DNA from: Phototrophicus methaneseepsis
Lineage (GTDB): Bacteria > Chloroflexota > Anaerolineae > Aggregatilineales > Phototrophicaceae
Length of the DNA stretch: 64,000 nt
Assembly (NCBI RefSeq): GCF_015500095.1
Contig: NZ_CP062983.1
Location: 3,906,001-3,970,000, forward strand
Direction: 5' to 3'
The notes below the pieces were generated by a model. That model saw only the letters and a list, made by a program, of their open reading frames with translations, had not been told where the DNA came from and ran no database searches. Made by a program: the position numbers and the translations under genes. Below, piece by piece: positions 29,226-39,614 of this stretch; position 1 is the stretch's first letter; the number at the start of each line of letters is the position of its first letter.

Positions 29226-32200
29226 CTATTCGCCAAAGCGCATCATCGTCGCAACCTGTGCGCGCCGCAGCACACCTGCCATCAGCCACAACATCAGCAC
29301 AAAAGCGCCAATCAATATGGCACCCAACGCAGCTATAGGCAAAATAGGCACCTGTAAAGCCAATGTACCCAACAAGCCCAACAAAGGCAGCAGCAAATAC
29401 GCCAGCACGCCCCCAATAAGCAAACCAATGACCAACGATGGCACCACAAAAGCGGCCTGTTCAATCAATAACATGCGCACCACGGCACGCGTAGGCCAAC
29501 CCATCGCCAGCAAAGTCGCAAACGTCAGGCTGCGCTGTTGGATCGTCACAGCCAGGTAAAAACCAAAGTCGATCAAGCTGAGGATGAGCGACACCCAGAA
29601 GCCCGCATACAACATCCCCGTCACAGCGTTGGGCAATGGCTCGCGCTGTAATTCTGTATAACGATCCCAGGCATAGGCCACGCTGTAGACAGCATCCTGC
29701 GCATCCAACGTCGCCATCAGCGCATCCGTTGGGCGACGATCCGCCAGGTCCAGCCAGACCCGGTTCACGGTAAAAGCGTTCGTTGCATTCGCCCGCGTAT
29801 TGATGGCCTGTTGCAGCAAAGCCTGTTCCCCTATCATATAGAGTGCGTCCGCCGATAATCCCGGCCAACCACCCCATATATCGATGATTTCATAATTCAC
29901 TGTGACATTTGTATTGAAGCTCACCGCAGAAGTTGGAATATTGGGATCATACCCATAGCGCATCAAGAAAGTCGTCGCCCCACCTTCACCAACCTCAAAA
30001 GTACGCCGCACAGGGCTGCGTTGGCCGATTTCTTCTGCAAAAGCAGGCGACACAATGACAGACAGTGGACGATCAACCACCGTGCGCCACATCAACTGCG
30101 GATGCAGAAAGTTCGTCGCATAGCGTTGGATGCGGTATGAAACGCGTAAGCTGGCCTCGCCATCGTGGGCGATAGCTGTTTCTGGCCGAAGTGATGCACT
30201 CTCTAAAATCTGGCGAGACTCGCTCTCCCAACGCCAACCCTCAATCGTCGGCTCATCAAAAGACAGCAATATCGTTTCTGTGCCATCTTCACGGATAGCG
30301 CGTAGGTCATCTAAATAGACCACATGGCTGAATTCTTCATCGCCGCGCGTGCTGTTGAACTGAATCCCCAACAGCGTCCAGCCCTGAAGCGGCACATCGA
30401 AAGTAAGCCGATACGGATAAAATGCCGCCGGAGCAGCATCCTCAGCAGGCATCATTCCCTGCGTTTGACGGACGCCGTTGTCATCGAGCATCACCAGCGC
30501 AACCCGTGTTTCGATAGGCATTGCAGGATCATCGGAAGGCTCCGCATAGACAAACATCTCCAGCGAGGCGGTATCCTCAGGCATATGAATACCGCCCACA
30601 TCGCGCGCCGCGTTTGTTTGCAGCGCCACCAGATGCTGGGCGAGTTCGGCATCATAAGCCGCTACATCCGCGCTGTTAACGCCGATAAAATGCGGAGGTT
30701 GTGCCGCGTTCGCTTCCACAATCACTAACGGCAGTACCGCCTGAACATCTGGCAATGTCGCCCAGGCAACTGTTTCATCACGGGCACCAGGTGCCAACGT
30801 GACGACTGCATCCGCCCCAGTCTGTTGGAGGGCAAGGTCCCATGCGCCCAAAGTATGCGTATTGGATAAAATCAGAGAGGCCGTCCCCAATGCCAGAGTA
30901 CCGATCAAAACAAGGACCAACTGGGCATAATGGCCCGAATCACGCTCAACAGTCCATAAAGCTAACCGAGACGCCAACCCGACCTCGCCCAAGGCGCGCC
31001 CCATCAGGTTGATCAAATAAGGGAAAATGCGCATCCACAACAGAGCTAACCCTGTCAGGATGAAAGCAGGACTGAGCATGCTGAAAGGATCTGACAATAT
31101 AGCAGCACCTGCACGGCCAGAAAGCGCCTGTGTTATCAGAGAGGGTTCTTGCAGCACACGCAGCATATCAGCCCCCACAGCCAACGAGACCAGCCGTACC
31201 AAAAACAAGATACCCAGCACAATCAGGATAACATCTAGGTAAGCGCGTGCCCAGAGAGGACGCTTCGTCGGGCGGGCCGCGCCCTGCTTTAGATGTTGCA
31301 GGCTTGTTTCAGCAGCGGACCATGCAGGCAGAGTCATCACGATAACAGCCGCAGCAGAAGCCACAAGGCTAAGTGCAAAAGCATTGCTTGTGATCGGCCC
31401 CAAACGACCAGCATCCAGAATTTCAGCCTGGGGGCCAGCAAACGAGAGCAACAAGAGAATCCCCCGCGCGAGGAAAGGCCCCACAAGACAGGCCACTGTG
31501 CCCAACAACAGCATCGTCACCAACTGAATCCCTACAAGCTGCAATCGGCTAGCGCCCCGCCCCGCGAAGAGCGCCAATTCCGTCACCTGCTGCTGCAAAA
31601 TGAGGTTTGCAATCGTCGTCAGGTTATACAGCAGGAGCAGCGCCACTAGGATAGACAACAGCAAAACAGGACCCTCTGTAATAGCAAGCGCTGCCTCAAA
31701 ACTCGCGATCAAGTCTCTTAAACCCGTGACGTATTCCATGCTGGGATACGTATCCCGTATCTGTCGCTCGGATTCCGCTAGATGGCGCGATAATTCCGGG
31801 ATACGATCCGCGCTTAACAGGCCGCGATCAATCTGTGCTCGCCAGCGATATTGCGGCGCTGATGTGACGGGTAAAAAGAATTGTGTATAGACTTCCGGCG
31901 AGACGATAAAGGCAAAATCCGTCCTGAAATCAACGGGCGAAGTCGCGGTCAGCGTTGGCGCGAAGATGATCTGGTTCATCCAGAAAAGGTCTTCTGCTGG
32001 TCGTGCTGCATCGACAAGACCAACAATCGTTATCGTGTTCTCAATCCCGCCAATCTGCAAAGTAGAACCGACGCCGATCAGGTCATGGGCCGCCATACCC
32101 GGTGTTACCAACACCTCAATCGGCCCTTCATCGCCATGTGCCTCTGGTAAGCGCCCATCAATCAGCGTGAACAGCTCATCGAACGTCTGATAAGCATAAG

Positions 32201-32546
32201 GGCGGAAGCAGTTTTGCTCTGTACTCTCATCCGCGCCAGGGGCTAGGGCCGCCCCGCACAGCCAATCATTGACCGTGCTGTAATCGCGCACATCCGTGAT
32301 GTAGCGTCCAAACTGGTCGCGTAGAATCGTTGGGACGTCATCCGCCAGCGGCTGCTCATTGATTACATCAATTAGTAAGTTGCGATCATCCGCGCCTTCT
32401 ACACGGCGATCAAATTCCGCCCCGGCAATAGCCTGCACATAGAGCGGGCTTAAGGCCAGGAATGTATTTACCAGGCACATACTCACCAGCAAAACAACCA
32501 TCAGGCGGCGGGCGCGCCACATCCGCGTCAGAATAATGCGTATCAT
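29226..32546 (-). CDS. Large FtsX-family ABC permease (1,106 residues)
   Basis: A very long permease with an N-terminal anchor near residues 15-35, a large extracytoplasmic region, FtsX-type helix clusters near 290-420 and 440-590, another large outer region, and a final FtsX cluster near 985-1095. Helix-rich stretches such as LLLSILVALLLLYNLTTIANL and the closing LLGTLALQVPILPIAALGAIL match FtsX/MacB membrane domains. The duplicated layout resembles LolC/E-like and macrolide-export permeases. GAGGAGG precedes the start. It follows the 1,179-residue homologue by 15 bp, so the two may form a heterodimeric exporter or lipoprotein-release machine driven by the two downstream ATPases. Substrate is unknown. 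Confidence 0.85.
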   Translation of the reverse strand: MIRIILTRMWRARRLMVVLLVSMCLVNTFLALSPLYVQAIAGAEFDRRVEGADDRNLLIDVINEQPLADDVPTILRDQFGRYITDVRDYSTVNDWLCGAALAPGADESTEQNCFRPYAYQTFDELFTLIDGRLPEAHGDEGPIEVLVTPGMAAHDLIGVGSTLQIGGIENTITIVGLVDAARPAEDLFWMNQIIFAPTLTATSPVDFRTDFAFIVSPEVYTQFFLPVTSAPQYRWRAQIDRGLLSADRIPELSRHLAESERQIRDTYPSMEYVTGLRDLIASFEAALAITEGPVLLLSILVALLLLYNLTTIANLILQQQVTELALFAGRGASRLQLVGIQLVTMLLLGTVACLVGPFLARGILLLLSFAGPQAEILDAGRLGPITSNAFALSLVASAAAVIVMTLPAWSAAETSLQHLKQGAARPTKRPLWARAYLDVILIVLGILFLVRLVSLAVGADMLRVLQEPSLITQALSGRAGAAILSDPFSMLSPAFILTGLALLWMRIFPYLINLMGRALGEVGLASRLALWTVERDSGHYAQLVLVLIGTLALGTASLILSNTHTLGAWDLALQQTGADAVVTLAPGARDETVAWATLPDVQAVLPLVIVEANAAQPPHFIGVNSADVAAYDAELAQHLVALQTNAARDVGGIHMPEDTASLEMFVYAEPSDDPAMPIETRVALVMLDDNGVRQTQGMMPAEDAAPAAFYPYRLTFDVPLQGWTLLGIQFNSTRGDEEFSHVVYLDDLRAIREDGTETILLSFDEPTIEGWRWESESRQILESASLRPETAIAHDGEASLRVSYRIQRYATNFLHPQLMWRTVVDRPLSVIVSPAFAEEIGQRSPVRRTFEVGEGGATTFLMRYGYDPNIPTSAVSFNTNVTVNYEIIDIWGGWPGLSADALYMIGEQALLQQAINTRANATNAFTVNRVWLDLADRRPTDALMATLDAQDAVYSVAYAWDRYTELQREPLPNAVTGMLYAGFWVSLILSLIDFGFYLAVTIQQRSLTFATLLAMGWPTRAVVRMLLIEQAAFVVPSLVIGLLIGGVLAYLLLPLLGLLGTLALQVPILPIAALGAILIGAFVLMLWLMAGVLRRAQVATMMRFGE

Positions 32547-32561
32547 TGATCGCGCCTCCTC

Positions 32562-35500
32562 TTATTCATCCGGCCTGCGCAAGGCTTCCGCGCTGGCTGC
32601 TCGCTGCACCCAATATGCGCTCAATAGCAAAACAACAGCCAACACGCCTATCAAGCCCAGCAAGAAGCGTGCCAGCAACCCCATATCCAGCTTGAGGATA
32701 TAAACGGGGGTTAATGCCCCGCCTGCCGCGCTGAGCGTCAGAGGTGGTAGCACCTGTATCGTCAGGAATTGCCCGATCACAGCTCCCAGGGCCAGCGCAA
32801 TGACGAGCACAAGAGCCTGTTCACGGATCAAAATGCCCACAATCCGCGTCGTAGAGAGGCCCATTGCTCTCAACACAGCGAATTGTGCTAAGCGCGTTTG
32901 CGTCGTCAGGCTAATATAGGTAAATAAGCTGATAATGCTCAGTGTCAGGCCAACCATAAACGAGATGAACAGCAGCCCCACAATCCCCTGTGATTGGATA
33001 TCAGCCTGCTGCTGAGCCAGCACCTCATCCAATGTCATCACCTCAACAGACTGGCCCTCTGGCAGGGCAGCGAGCATAACTTCTACAAATTGCCCGCTTT
33101 CTACGCCCTCTTGCAGTCGCAGCCAGAGTTCATTTGGCGGGAACTGAACCGCAATACGCCCGGCGGTATAGTCTAATAACGCTTTATCGACCACCACGTA
33201 AGGCGTATCCTGGTACAGCGTCGGGTACATATCGACCACATCCACCACAGTGAACCAGGGCGAAAATTGATCGACCAGGAGCGTAAAGCGCTGCCCGATA
33301 TTCAACTCGTTGAGGTCGTAAAAGCTGCGACTGACATAAACAGGCAACCCGACAATTTCCTCGTCCGGCACTTCTTCGCCAGCGGGACCGCCAGCCACAT
33401 GGATTGTCGTCAATTCGGGGTAATCTAGCAGCAAGGCAAAGGCCGTCGATTCACTATCGGACCAATGAACGGTCATCGCCTGGCCCTCACCTGCCTGACC
33501 TTCTAAACTCGGTGGCAGGTATTCAGCCGCGCCTACGGTGCTCGTCACAAAGGACGCGTTGGAAAAATCCCAATCAGCGGCATTGAACCATGGCGTTTCA
33601 ACAGGTTGCCCCATATCGTCATAGAGCACCAGATTTGCCAGAGACAGCATACTGGGCGGCGATATCGAGCGACCAAACCCGCCCGTAAACCCAGGTTCGA
33701 AGGCGGTGATGCCAATCAAATTTAGCGCTTCACCCGATATTTCTGCGGGCAAATCAGCTTCAAAGTAAAGCCACCCTTCATCCGGCCACTCGACAGTAGC
33801 CCACTCAATTATTTCAGAATCCAGGCCTTCATCTGTCTCAGCATTGGCAACATATTCAGCATCTAGCTCAGCAACCAATGCATCCAACGCTGTCGTATCT
33901 GGCTCCAGCAATACTTCGAAGATCAAACCCGTCTCCGTCTGGAAGCGTGCCTGTAGGGTATAATTTGCGAGTTGGCTAGGCTGCGGGGACATTTCAATAG
34001 AATAGCTGCCAAAATCGACAAGACTAGGACGATCCAACCGCATCCAAACGCCTAAGCGGTCCGGCACAAAAGGCAGTTCTCGCCCAGCGGGTATAGCGGG
34101 CACAAGGTCTGTTTCCGAGACGTAACCATCGGCATAGTCATCCCGCCAATAGACGACATCGCTGAGCGCCTCATCATCCACAGCCAGCAAATACCCCTGC
34201 TCACGGCCACGGCGGCCTGTACTGGTGCTGACGTTCGGCAACGGAACCCGCAGCACGCTCGTCGACTCAGCAACCTGCGGTAAGCTGGTAATCGTCTGAA
34301 CAAGTGCCTGGGTAGCCGCAACCGAGTCGCGCTCCCAACTGACGCGCACATCTGCCCCAACACGATAAGAAGCTTGGTCCTGCCTGTTGCCTACTAGCGT
34401 GGATTGATAGCTAATGGCAAACCAACCCACACCAATCGCCAAGGCCAGCAAAAAAGCAATACGCCCATAATGAGTTGCATCGCGGCTCACCTGCCAGGAA
34501 GCAAGCGCCCCTTCCAGACCTGGCCTATTCTGGAAAAAGCCCGCCACAGTACGCGTCAATGGGGCGAATAAGCGCAGAAGCACACTGCTAAACGCCACGA
34601 ATAAGAGCGTCGGTGCCAGCAGCAAAAGCGGATCCGTCTGCATACCGCCGCTGCCTGTTGCCACATCCAGCGATTGACGCCCTGTAATCTGGGAGAGTGC
34701 TGCCATACCAATAATGAGCACAACCACATCCAGATAATAACGACGCCACCAGGACTGCCCCGTCGAGCGTACAGCACCACTACCGGCCTGGATCAGCGGC
34801 TGCTGCAGTGTCGGTAACAGCGTGACCATTAACACAATCCATGCCACAAAAGCGGCGACGCCTGCATACAAAACCGCCGTAGAGCTAATCGGCAGCAGCA
34901 GTGTGCGCTGTTCCAACAGCAGCGGCACCAGCCGGATCAAAATCTGCTGAGAGATAAACGGCCCAATCAAGAAAGCCAACAGACAAATAATGGCCGATTC
35001 AATCGCATAGACCATCATGATCTGGCCGCCGCGCACACCCCGGCTCTGCAACATGGCGATTTCGCGCTGGTCAGTGCGGTGTGCCAATGCGGCGATTAAC
35101 ATCAAGAAGAAAAAGACCAGCGCACCAAGCTGAATTGCCAGCAACGTAAACGGAATATTGAGTTGGCGCACCTGTTCCATATAAGCGGCCATCACAGCGG
35201 GCATATCTGTTTCGAACACGATACTGCCCTGTGTCTCCCGCAAAGGTTCAAACGCTCGGCTGATTGTCGCTTCCAGCAATTCAACCTGTGCCATACGCTC
35301 CGGCACCTGCGAGACAGGTAGTTGCGTATGATCGAACAGCAAACGCCAGCCAATTTGTAAGCTTGGCTGTGGTAAATTTAATGATGCCACCCGTATTAGA
35401 TGCTGGCGTGTTGTAAAGAAATTCGTCTCAAGCGCCGCACCCCGTCGAGCATCAAGCCGCAGTGGGCTTGGCGATGCCCAATACGCATCTTCTATGAGCG

Positions 35501-36101
35501 TCTCTTCAATCAAACCAACGACGCCAACTTCAAACGGCACGCTGGTATCCCAGCCGCGCTGGTCCAATACCAACCGATCACCCACAGCGATGCTATACTC
35601 CGCCGCATAAGCCGCTGGGATAACGACCGGGATACGATAACTCGATGCATCGTCATACCAGTCGCCTTCGGTTAGCGTGGCGAATTGTGGCAGCATATCG
35701 TAATAAGCGAGCCTCGCCTGTGCGCCTTCAATATCCGCCCCATCACGCTGTACAAACAGCGGCTGCGATTCCGCCCATTGCACTTGATGAGCCAACCAGC
35801 CATTCGCTGTCTCGCCCAAGGACGCATCAACCGCACCCTGGACGATATCGTTATTGTCATCCCAGGTTTGCGCAAGAGAATCGACATTTTCAGGGGTGAT
35901 ACTGGTACGGGAATGAATATGGATGGCTTCTGGGGGTAAAGTCTCTAGGTAATCTGCCAGACCAACCTGGATAATCGCATCTGTATAAAGGGCCGTATTG
36001 GCCCCAATTACAGCAGCGAGCATAACGCCAACAATGAGGGTCAGGAACGTGCGCCAACGCGCAAACAGACGCTTCAGCGCAAGTTTAAGGAACCACATCA
36101 T
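32562..36101 (-). CDS. Large FtsX-family ABC permease (1,179 residues)
   Basis: First gene of the exporter unit. An N-terminal helix near residues 15-40 is followed by a long outer domain, a helix cluster near 315-470 (FTLLAIQLGALVFFFLMLIA), a second near 485-580, a second large outer domain near 590-1010, and a closing FtsX cluster near 1025-1165. The outer domains contain many Asp, Glu and Trp residues and look beta-rich. The paired layout with the next permease suggests an ancient duplication. No periplasmic adaptor or outer-membrane protein is encoded nearby, consistent with a monoderm or atypical envelope. Confidence 0.85.
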   Translation of the reverse strand: MMWFLKLALKRLFARWRTFLTLIVGVMLAAVIGANTALYTDAIIQVGLADYLETLPPEAIHIHSRTSITPENVDSLAQTWDDNNDIVQGAVDASLGETANGWLAHQVQWAESQPLFVQRDGADIEGAQARLAYYDMLPQFATLTEGDWYDDASSYRIPVVIPAAYAAEYSIAVGDRLVLDQRGWDTSVPFEVGVVGLIEETLIEDAYWASPSPLRLDARRGAALETNFFTTRQHLIRVASLNLPQPSLQIGWRLLFDHTQLPVSQVPERMAQVELLEATISRAFEPLRETQGSIVFETDMPAVMAAYMEQVRQLNIPFTLLAIQLGALVFFFLMLIAALAHRTDQREIAMLQSRGVRGGQIMMVYAIESAIICLLAFLIGPFISQQILIRLVPLLLEQRTLLLPISSTAVLYAGVAAFVAWIVLMVTLLPTLQQPLIQAGSGAVRSTGQSWWRRYYLDVVVLIIGMAALSQITGRQSLDVATGSGGMQTDPLLLLAPTLLFVAFSSVLLRLFAPLTRTVAGFFQNRPGLEGALASWQVSRDATHYGRIAFLLALAIGVGWFAISYQSTLVGNRQDQASYRVGADVRVSWERDSVAATQALVQTITSLPQVAESTSVLRVPLPNVSTSTGRRGREQGYLLAVDDEALSDVVYWRDDYADGYVSETDLVPAIPAGRELPFVPDRLGVWMRLDRPSLVDFGSYSIEMSPQPSQLANYTLQARFQTETGLIFEVLLEPDTTALDALVAELDAEYVANAETDEGLDSEIIEWATVEWPDEGWLYFEADLPAEISGEALNLIGITAFEPGFTGGFGRSISPPSMLSLANLVLYDDMGQPVETPWFNAADWDFSNASFVTSTVGAAEYLPPSLEGQAGEGQAMTVHWSDSESTAFALLLDYPELTTIHVAGGPAGEEVPDEEIVGLPVYVSRSFYDLNELNIGQRFTLLVDQFSPWFTVVDVVDMYPTLYQDTPYVVVDKALLDYTAGRIAVQFPPNELWLRLQEGVESGQFVEVMLAALPEGQSVEVMTLDEVLAQQQADIQSQGIVGLLFISFMVGLTLSIISLFTYISLTTQTRLAQFAVLRAMGLSTTRIVGILIREQALVLVIALALGAVIGQFLTIQVLPPLTLSAAGGALTPVYILKLDMGLLARFLLGLIGVLAVVLLLSAYWVQRAASAEALRRPDE

Positions 36102-36485
36102 AAGGGCGAGCCTGAGATCGACGACGAAAAAGAAACATGTTAGGCAGGATCATACTTCATACTTATGAAATTTCTATGCGAAACAATTAAAGGCGGCAAA
36201 CTTAAGCTAACAAAAAAAGAATCTCATGAGGAAACTAGAAATATATCGAAAGCTTCGCAGGCTTTAAATCGTCAAAATAACGTCATTCCTCTAAAGATGA
36301 CCAAGCTAGCATCTACCCGGATGTGAGAATGAGGCGCCATGAATCATTGGACCATTCCCACATACATGCCGTGCAGAATGCTCGAGTTGGTGGCACAATA
36401 GCCGCCGTAGAAACCACATAATCCGCGCCAGGTATCGACGCATGATTGTGGTCTGATAGGGTGTAACGATAATTGGGAGGAAAGT
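36102..36485. other. Gene-free divergent intergenic region
   Basis: 384 bp between the minus-strand exporter unit and the plus-strand gnd gene. It is more AT-rich than its surroundings in its left half and must contain the promoters of both units. I see only a weak 5-bp hairpin at 36249-36265 and a GGGAGG ribosome binding site for gnd at 36476-36481. I find no convincing small gene, terminator or RNA. Confidence 0.6.
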
Positions 36486-37397
36486 ATGCAGTTAGGCATG
36501 GTTGGTCTGGGTAAAATGGGCGCAAATATGACACAGCGCCTGATAGAAGACGGGCACGAGGTCGTTGTTACCGATCTGATCCCCCTCGCCATTGAAGAAG
36601 CTGTCAAAGATGGCGCAACAGGTGCGGAAGACCTGGCAACCCTCGTTAAAAAACTGGACGCGCCGCGGGCCGTCTGGGTGATGGTGCCCGCGGGCGTACC
36701 AACCCAAAGTACAATTGATGAACTCGCTAACTTGCTGGAAGCGGGTGATATCATCATCAATGGTGGCAACTCTTATTACAAAGATGCCATCATACAGGCA
36801 GAACAACTCGGCAAGAAAGGCCTTCACCTGGTTGATGTCGGTACCAGTGGCGGTGTATGGGGCCTCAAAGAAGGCTACAGCATGATGATCGGTGGCGAAA
36901 AAGAGATCGTTGACCATCTCAGCCCCATCTTCGAGACACTCGCCCCCGCAGCCGATAAAGGTTGGGGCTATGTGGGTTCTAGCGGAGCTGGTCACTTCGT
37001 CAAAATGATCCACAATGGCATCGAATACGGTATGATGCAAGCCTATGCAGAAGGCTTCTCTATCATGAAGCAAAAACCGGAATACGACATCGACTTAGCA
37101 GAAGTCTCGCGCATCTGGCAAGATGGCAGCGTCGTCCGCTCCTGGCTACTAGACCTCATGAAAGAAGCCTTCGATGTCGACCAGGATTTTGAAGACATCG
37201 TCGGCTACGTCAATGATTCTGGCGAAGGCCGCTGGACTGTCTTTGAAGCCATTGACCTCAACGTCTCCGCTCCTGTGATCACGGAATCTCTTTTACGGCG
37301 CATTCGCAGCCGCGAAGAGGGCTATACTGATAAACTGCTCTCCGTCATGAGAAATCAATTCGGTGGGCATAAGATGATGAAAGAAGAAGATGAATGA
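36486..37397 (+). CDS. gnd: 6-phosphogluconate dehydrogenase, short decarboxylating form
   Basis: A 303-residue member of the short 6PGDH class (YqeC-like), not the 470-residue GntZ/Gnd type. Residues 5-11 (GLGKMGA) form the nucleotide turn. The second strand ends in VVVTDLIP, and an Asp at that place usually favours NAD over NADP. The substrate motifs GGNSYYKD near 95 and VDVGTSGGVWG near 117-127, and KMIHNGIEYG near 174 with the catalytic Lys, are intact. It converts 6-phosphogluconate to ribulose 5-phosphate and CO2. GGGAGG precedes the start. It overlaps zwf by 4 bp. Confidence 0.92.
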   Translation: MQLGMVGLGKMGANMTQRLIEDGHEVVVTDLIPLAIEEAVKDGATGAEDLATLVKKLDAPRAVWVMVPAGVPTQSTIDELANLLEAGDIIINGGNSYYKDAIIQAEQLGKKGLHLVDVGTSGGVWGLKEGYSMMIGGEKEIVDHLSPIFETLAPAADKGWGYVGSSGAGHFVKMIHNGIEYGMMQAYAEGFSIMKQKPEYDIDLAEVSRIWQDGSVVRSWLLDLMKEAFDVDQDFEDIVGYVNDSGEGRWTVFEAIDLNVSAPVITESLLRRIRSREEGYTDKLLSVMRNQFGGHKMMKEEDE

Positions 37398-38830
37398 CAA
37401 TCACTAGCATCATCATTTTTGGCGCATCAGGCGACCTGACGCGCCGTAAGCTCATACCAGCTCTTTTCCACCAGTACCAACGGAAGAAGCTACCGGAGCA
37501 AATCCGTATTGTTGGCGTATCACGAACAAAATACAGCCATGATGATTTCCGTGATGAACTGAAGGAACACGCCAAAGAATTTGTGAAGAAGTTGGATGAG
37601 GACAACTGGGCGGAATTCGCCAAGAATATCTACTACTGCCCTTCCGATGCGGCCAAAATTGAAGAATATGATGAATTGCAGGCGAACCTGGAAGAGATCG
37701 AAGGGGGCGAAGCAAACCGCCTCTACTATCTCTCTGTCGCGCCCTTCCTATATGCACCTATCATCCAGAACCTGGGCGAAGCGGGCATGAATAAGGAAAA
37801 TGGTGGCTGGCGACGTATCATCATTGAAAAGCCATTCGGCACAGATCTGGAATCCGCAAAGGAACTGAACAAGGTCGTTCACAATACCTTCCAGGAAGAC
37901 CAGGTCTATCGCATTGACCATTACCTGGGGAAGGAAACGGCACAGAACATTCTGTTCTTTCGCTTTGCGAACACGATCTTCGAGCCAGTGTGGAGCCGCA
38001 ACTACATTGACAACGTACAGATCACCGTGGCAGAAACCGTCGATGTCGGCACACGTGCGGATTATTACGATAAAGCCGGCGTGCTGCGCGATATGTTCCA
38101 GAACCATATTTTGCAACTGCTGATGCTGGTTGCTATGGAGCCGCCAGCGTCATTCAATGCGACAGCACTGCGAAACGAAAAGGTGAAGGTGCTGCAATCC
38201 ATCCGCCCTGTCGCCAATGGCGAAGCGATCTTCGCCCAATATGCGGATTATCGGAAAGCAAAGGGGGTTGCGGAGAAATCCGTCACACCGACATATGCTG
38301 CTGTAAAGCTGCAAATTGATAATTGGCGCTGGAAAGGCGTTCCATTCTATCTGCGCTCTGGCAAGGCCCTGAAGAACAAGGTGACGAAGATCGTTGTCGA
38401 GTTCAAATCCCCGCCACACATGCTTTTCAAGAATGCGGTTGGCAAGCCCGGTGGGCGCAACATCCTGTCGCTGTGCATTCAGCCGGATGAGGGCATCCAT
38501 TTGCAATTTGAGGCCAAGGTGCCCGGCGAGCAAGCGTTCAGGACGGCAGAACTCCAATTCCATTACAGCGATGCCTTCTCCGAGCCAACAGGCGATGCTT
38601 ACGAACGCCTGATATTGGATGCGATTGAAGGCGATGCAGCACTCTTCACCCGTAGTGATGAGATCGAAGCGGCATGGGCATTGTTCGACCCGATTATCGC
38701 TCGCTCAGAGCACAACCATGGGACGGCACCCTTCACATATCAACGTGGTAGTATGGGGCCATTGCAAGCTGACGAATTTATCGCAGAAGATGGCCGCGTC
38801 TGGCGTAAGAGCGGCTGTGTACATGAGTAA
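37394..38830 (+). CDS. zwf: Glucose-6-phosphate 1-dehydrogenase
   Basis: A 478-residue G6PDH. The Rossmann entry is IIFGASGDLTRRKLIPAL (residues 7-24). The active-site motif RIDHYLGKE spans 173-181 and the substrate Lys lies in it. It oxidises glucose 6-phosphate to 6-phosphogluconolactone with NAD(P). The gene is coupled to gnd by a 4-bp overlap and followed 8 bp later by pgl, so one transcript holds all three oxidative pentose-phosphate enzymes. The Arg pair after GDLT fits NADP use, in contrast to the apparent NAD preference of Gnd here. Confidence 0.96.
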   Translation: MTITSIIIFGASGDLTRRKLIPALFHQYQRKKLPEQIRIVGVSRTKYSHDDFRDELKEHAKEFVKKLDEDNWAEFAKNIYYCPSDAAKIEEYDELQANLEEIEGGEANRLYYLSVAPFLYAPIIQNLGEAGMNKENGGWRRIIIEKPFGTDLESAKELNKVVHNTFQEDQVYRIDHYLGKETAQNILFFRFANTIFEPVWSRNYIDNVQITVAETVDVGTRADYYDKAGVLRDMFQNHILQLLMLVAMEPPASFNATALRNEKVKVLQSIRPVANGEAIFAQYADYRKAKGVAEKSVTPTYAAVKLQIDNWRWKGVPFYLRSGKALKNKVTKIVVEFKSPPHMLFKNAVGKPGGRNILSLCIQPDEGIHLQFEAKVPGEQAFRTAELQFHYSDAFSEPTGDAYERLILDAIEGDAALFTRSDEIEAAWALFDPIIARSEHNHGTAPFTYQRGSMGPLQADEFIAEDGRVWRKSGCVHE

Positions 38831-38838
38831 GGACGCTG

Positions 38839-39579
38839 ATGCGTATTCTACGAGTTTCCAACAAGAACAGCCTGATTGAATTTGCCGCGACCCGGCTGGC
38901 GAAGATCATTATCGCCACCCTGGAGCACAACGACACATTCAGCCTGGTGCTCTCTGGCGGGTCGACACCGAAACCGATTTACGAGCGTCTGGCCCAGCCT
39001 GATCTGGCTGAACATATCAACTGGAGCAAGGTATATATCTTCTTCGGTGATGAACGCACTGTGCCACCAGACCATGCAGATAGTAATTATCGCATGGCAA
39101 ATGAAGCGCTCTTCCAACATGTGCCGCTGCCCGCAGCCAATATTTACCGCATGCATGGCGAAGACGAGCCACATCAGGCTGCAAGCGATTATGAAGCAGC
39201 CATCCGCGATTATATGGGCGAGACACAGCCAGGGTTCGATATGGTCTTGTTGGGTATGGGCGATGATGGGCATACGGCATCCCTGTTCCCAGGGACAGCC
39301 GCCCTGCACGAGCACGATAAATGGGTCATGGCAAACGAAGTGCCCCAGCATCATACCTGGCGGCTGACGATGACGGTGCCTTTGCTCAACATCTCAGAGA
39401 ATATCATGTTCCTGGTGGCAGGTAGCAGCAAGACAGACACCCTGAAAGCGGTGCTTGAAGGGCCAAAACAGCCAGACGTTTACCCATCGCAGCTCATCCA
39501 CCCAGAAAATGAGATGGTTACATGGCTAGTTGATGCAGAAGCCGGTGCCATCCTCACCCACGTGGATAAAGACATCTGA
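38839..39579 (+). CDS. pgl: 6-phosphogluconolactonase
   Basis: A 246-residue DevB-type lactonase of the glucosamine-6-phosphate isomerase superfamily. LVLSGGSTPKPIYERLA near 36-52, YIFFGDERTVPPDHADSN near 65-82 and LLGMGDDGHTASLFPG near 137-152 are diagnostic. It hydrolyses 6-phosphogluconolactone, the product of Zwf, to the substrate of Gnd. AAGGA lies before the start, 8 bp after zwf ends. A wobble-containing intrinsic terminator follows. Confidence 0.94.
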   Translation: MRILRVSNKNSLIEFAATRLAKIIIATLEHNDTFSLVLSGGSTPKPIYERLAQPDLAEHINWSKVYIFFGDERTVPPDHADSNYRMANEALFQHVPLPAANIYRMHGEDEPHQAASDYEAAIRDYMGETQPGFDMVLLGMGDDGHTASLFPGTAALHEHDKWVMANEVPQHHTWRLTMTVPLLNISENIMFLVAGSSKTDTLKAVLEGPKQPDVYPSQLIHPENEMVTWLVDAEAGAILTHVDKDI

Positions 39580-39614
39580 GTTCCGCGCAACCAAACAAAA
39601 CTTTATAGCCAATA

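Noticed and set aside
36249-36265. Small AAAGC/GCTTT hairpin in the region before gnd
   Set aside because: Five base pairs without a T run is expected by chance.
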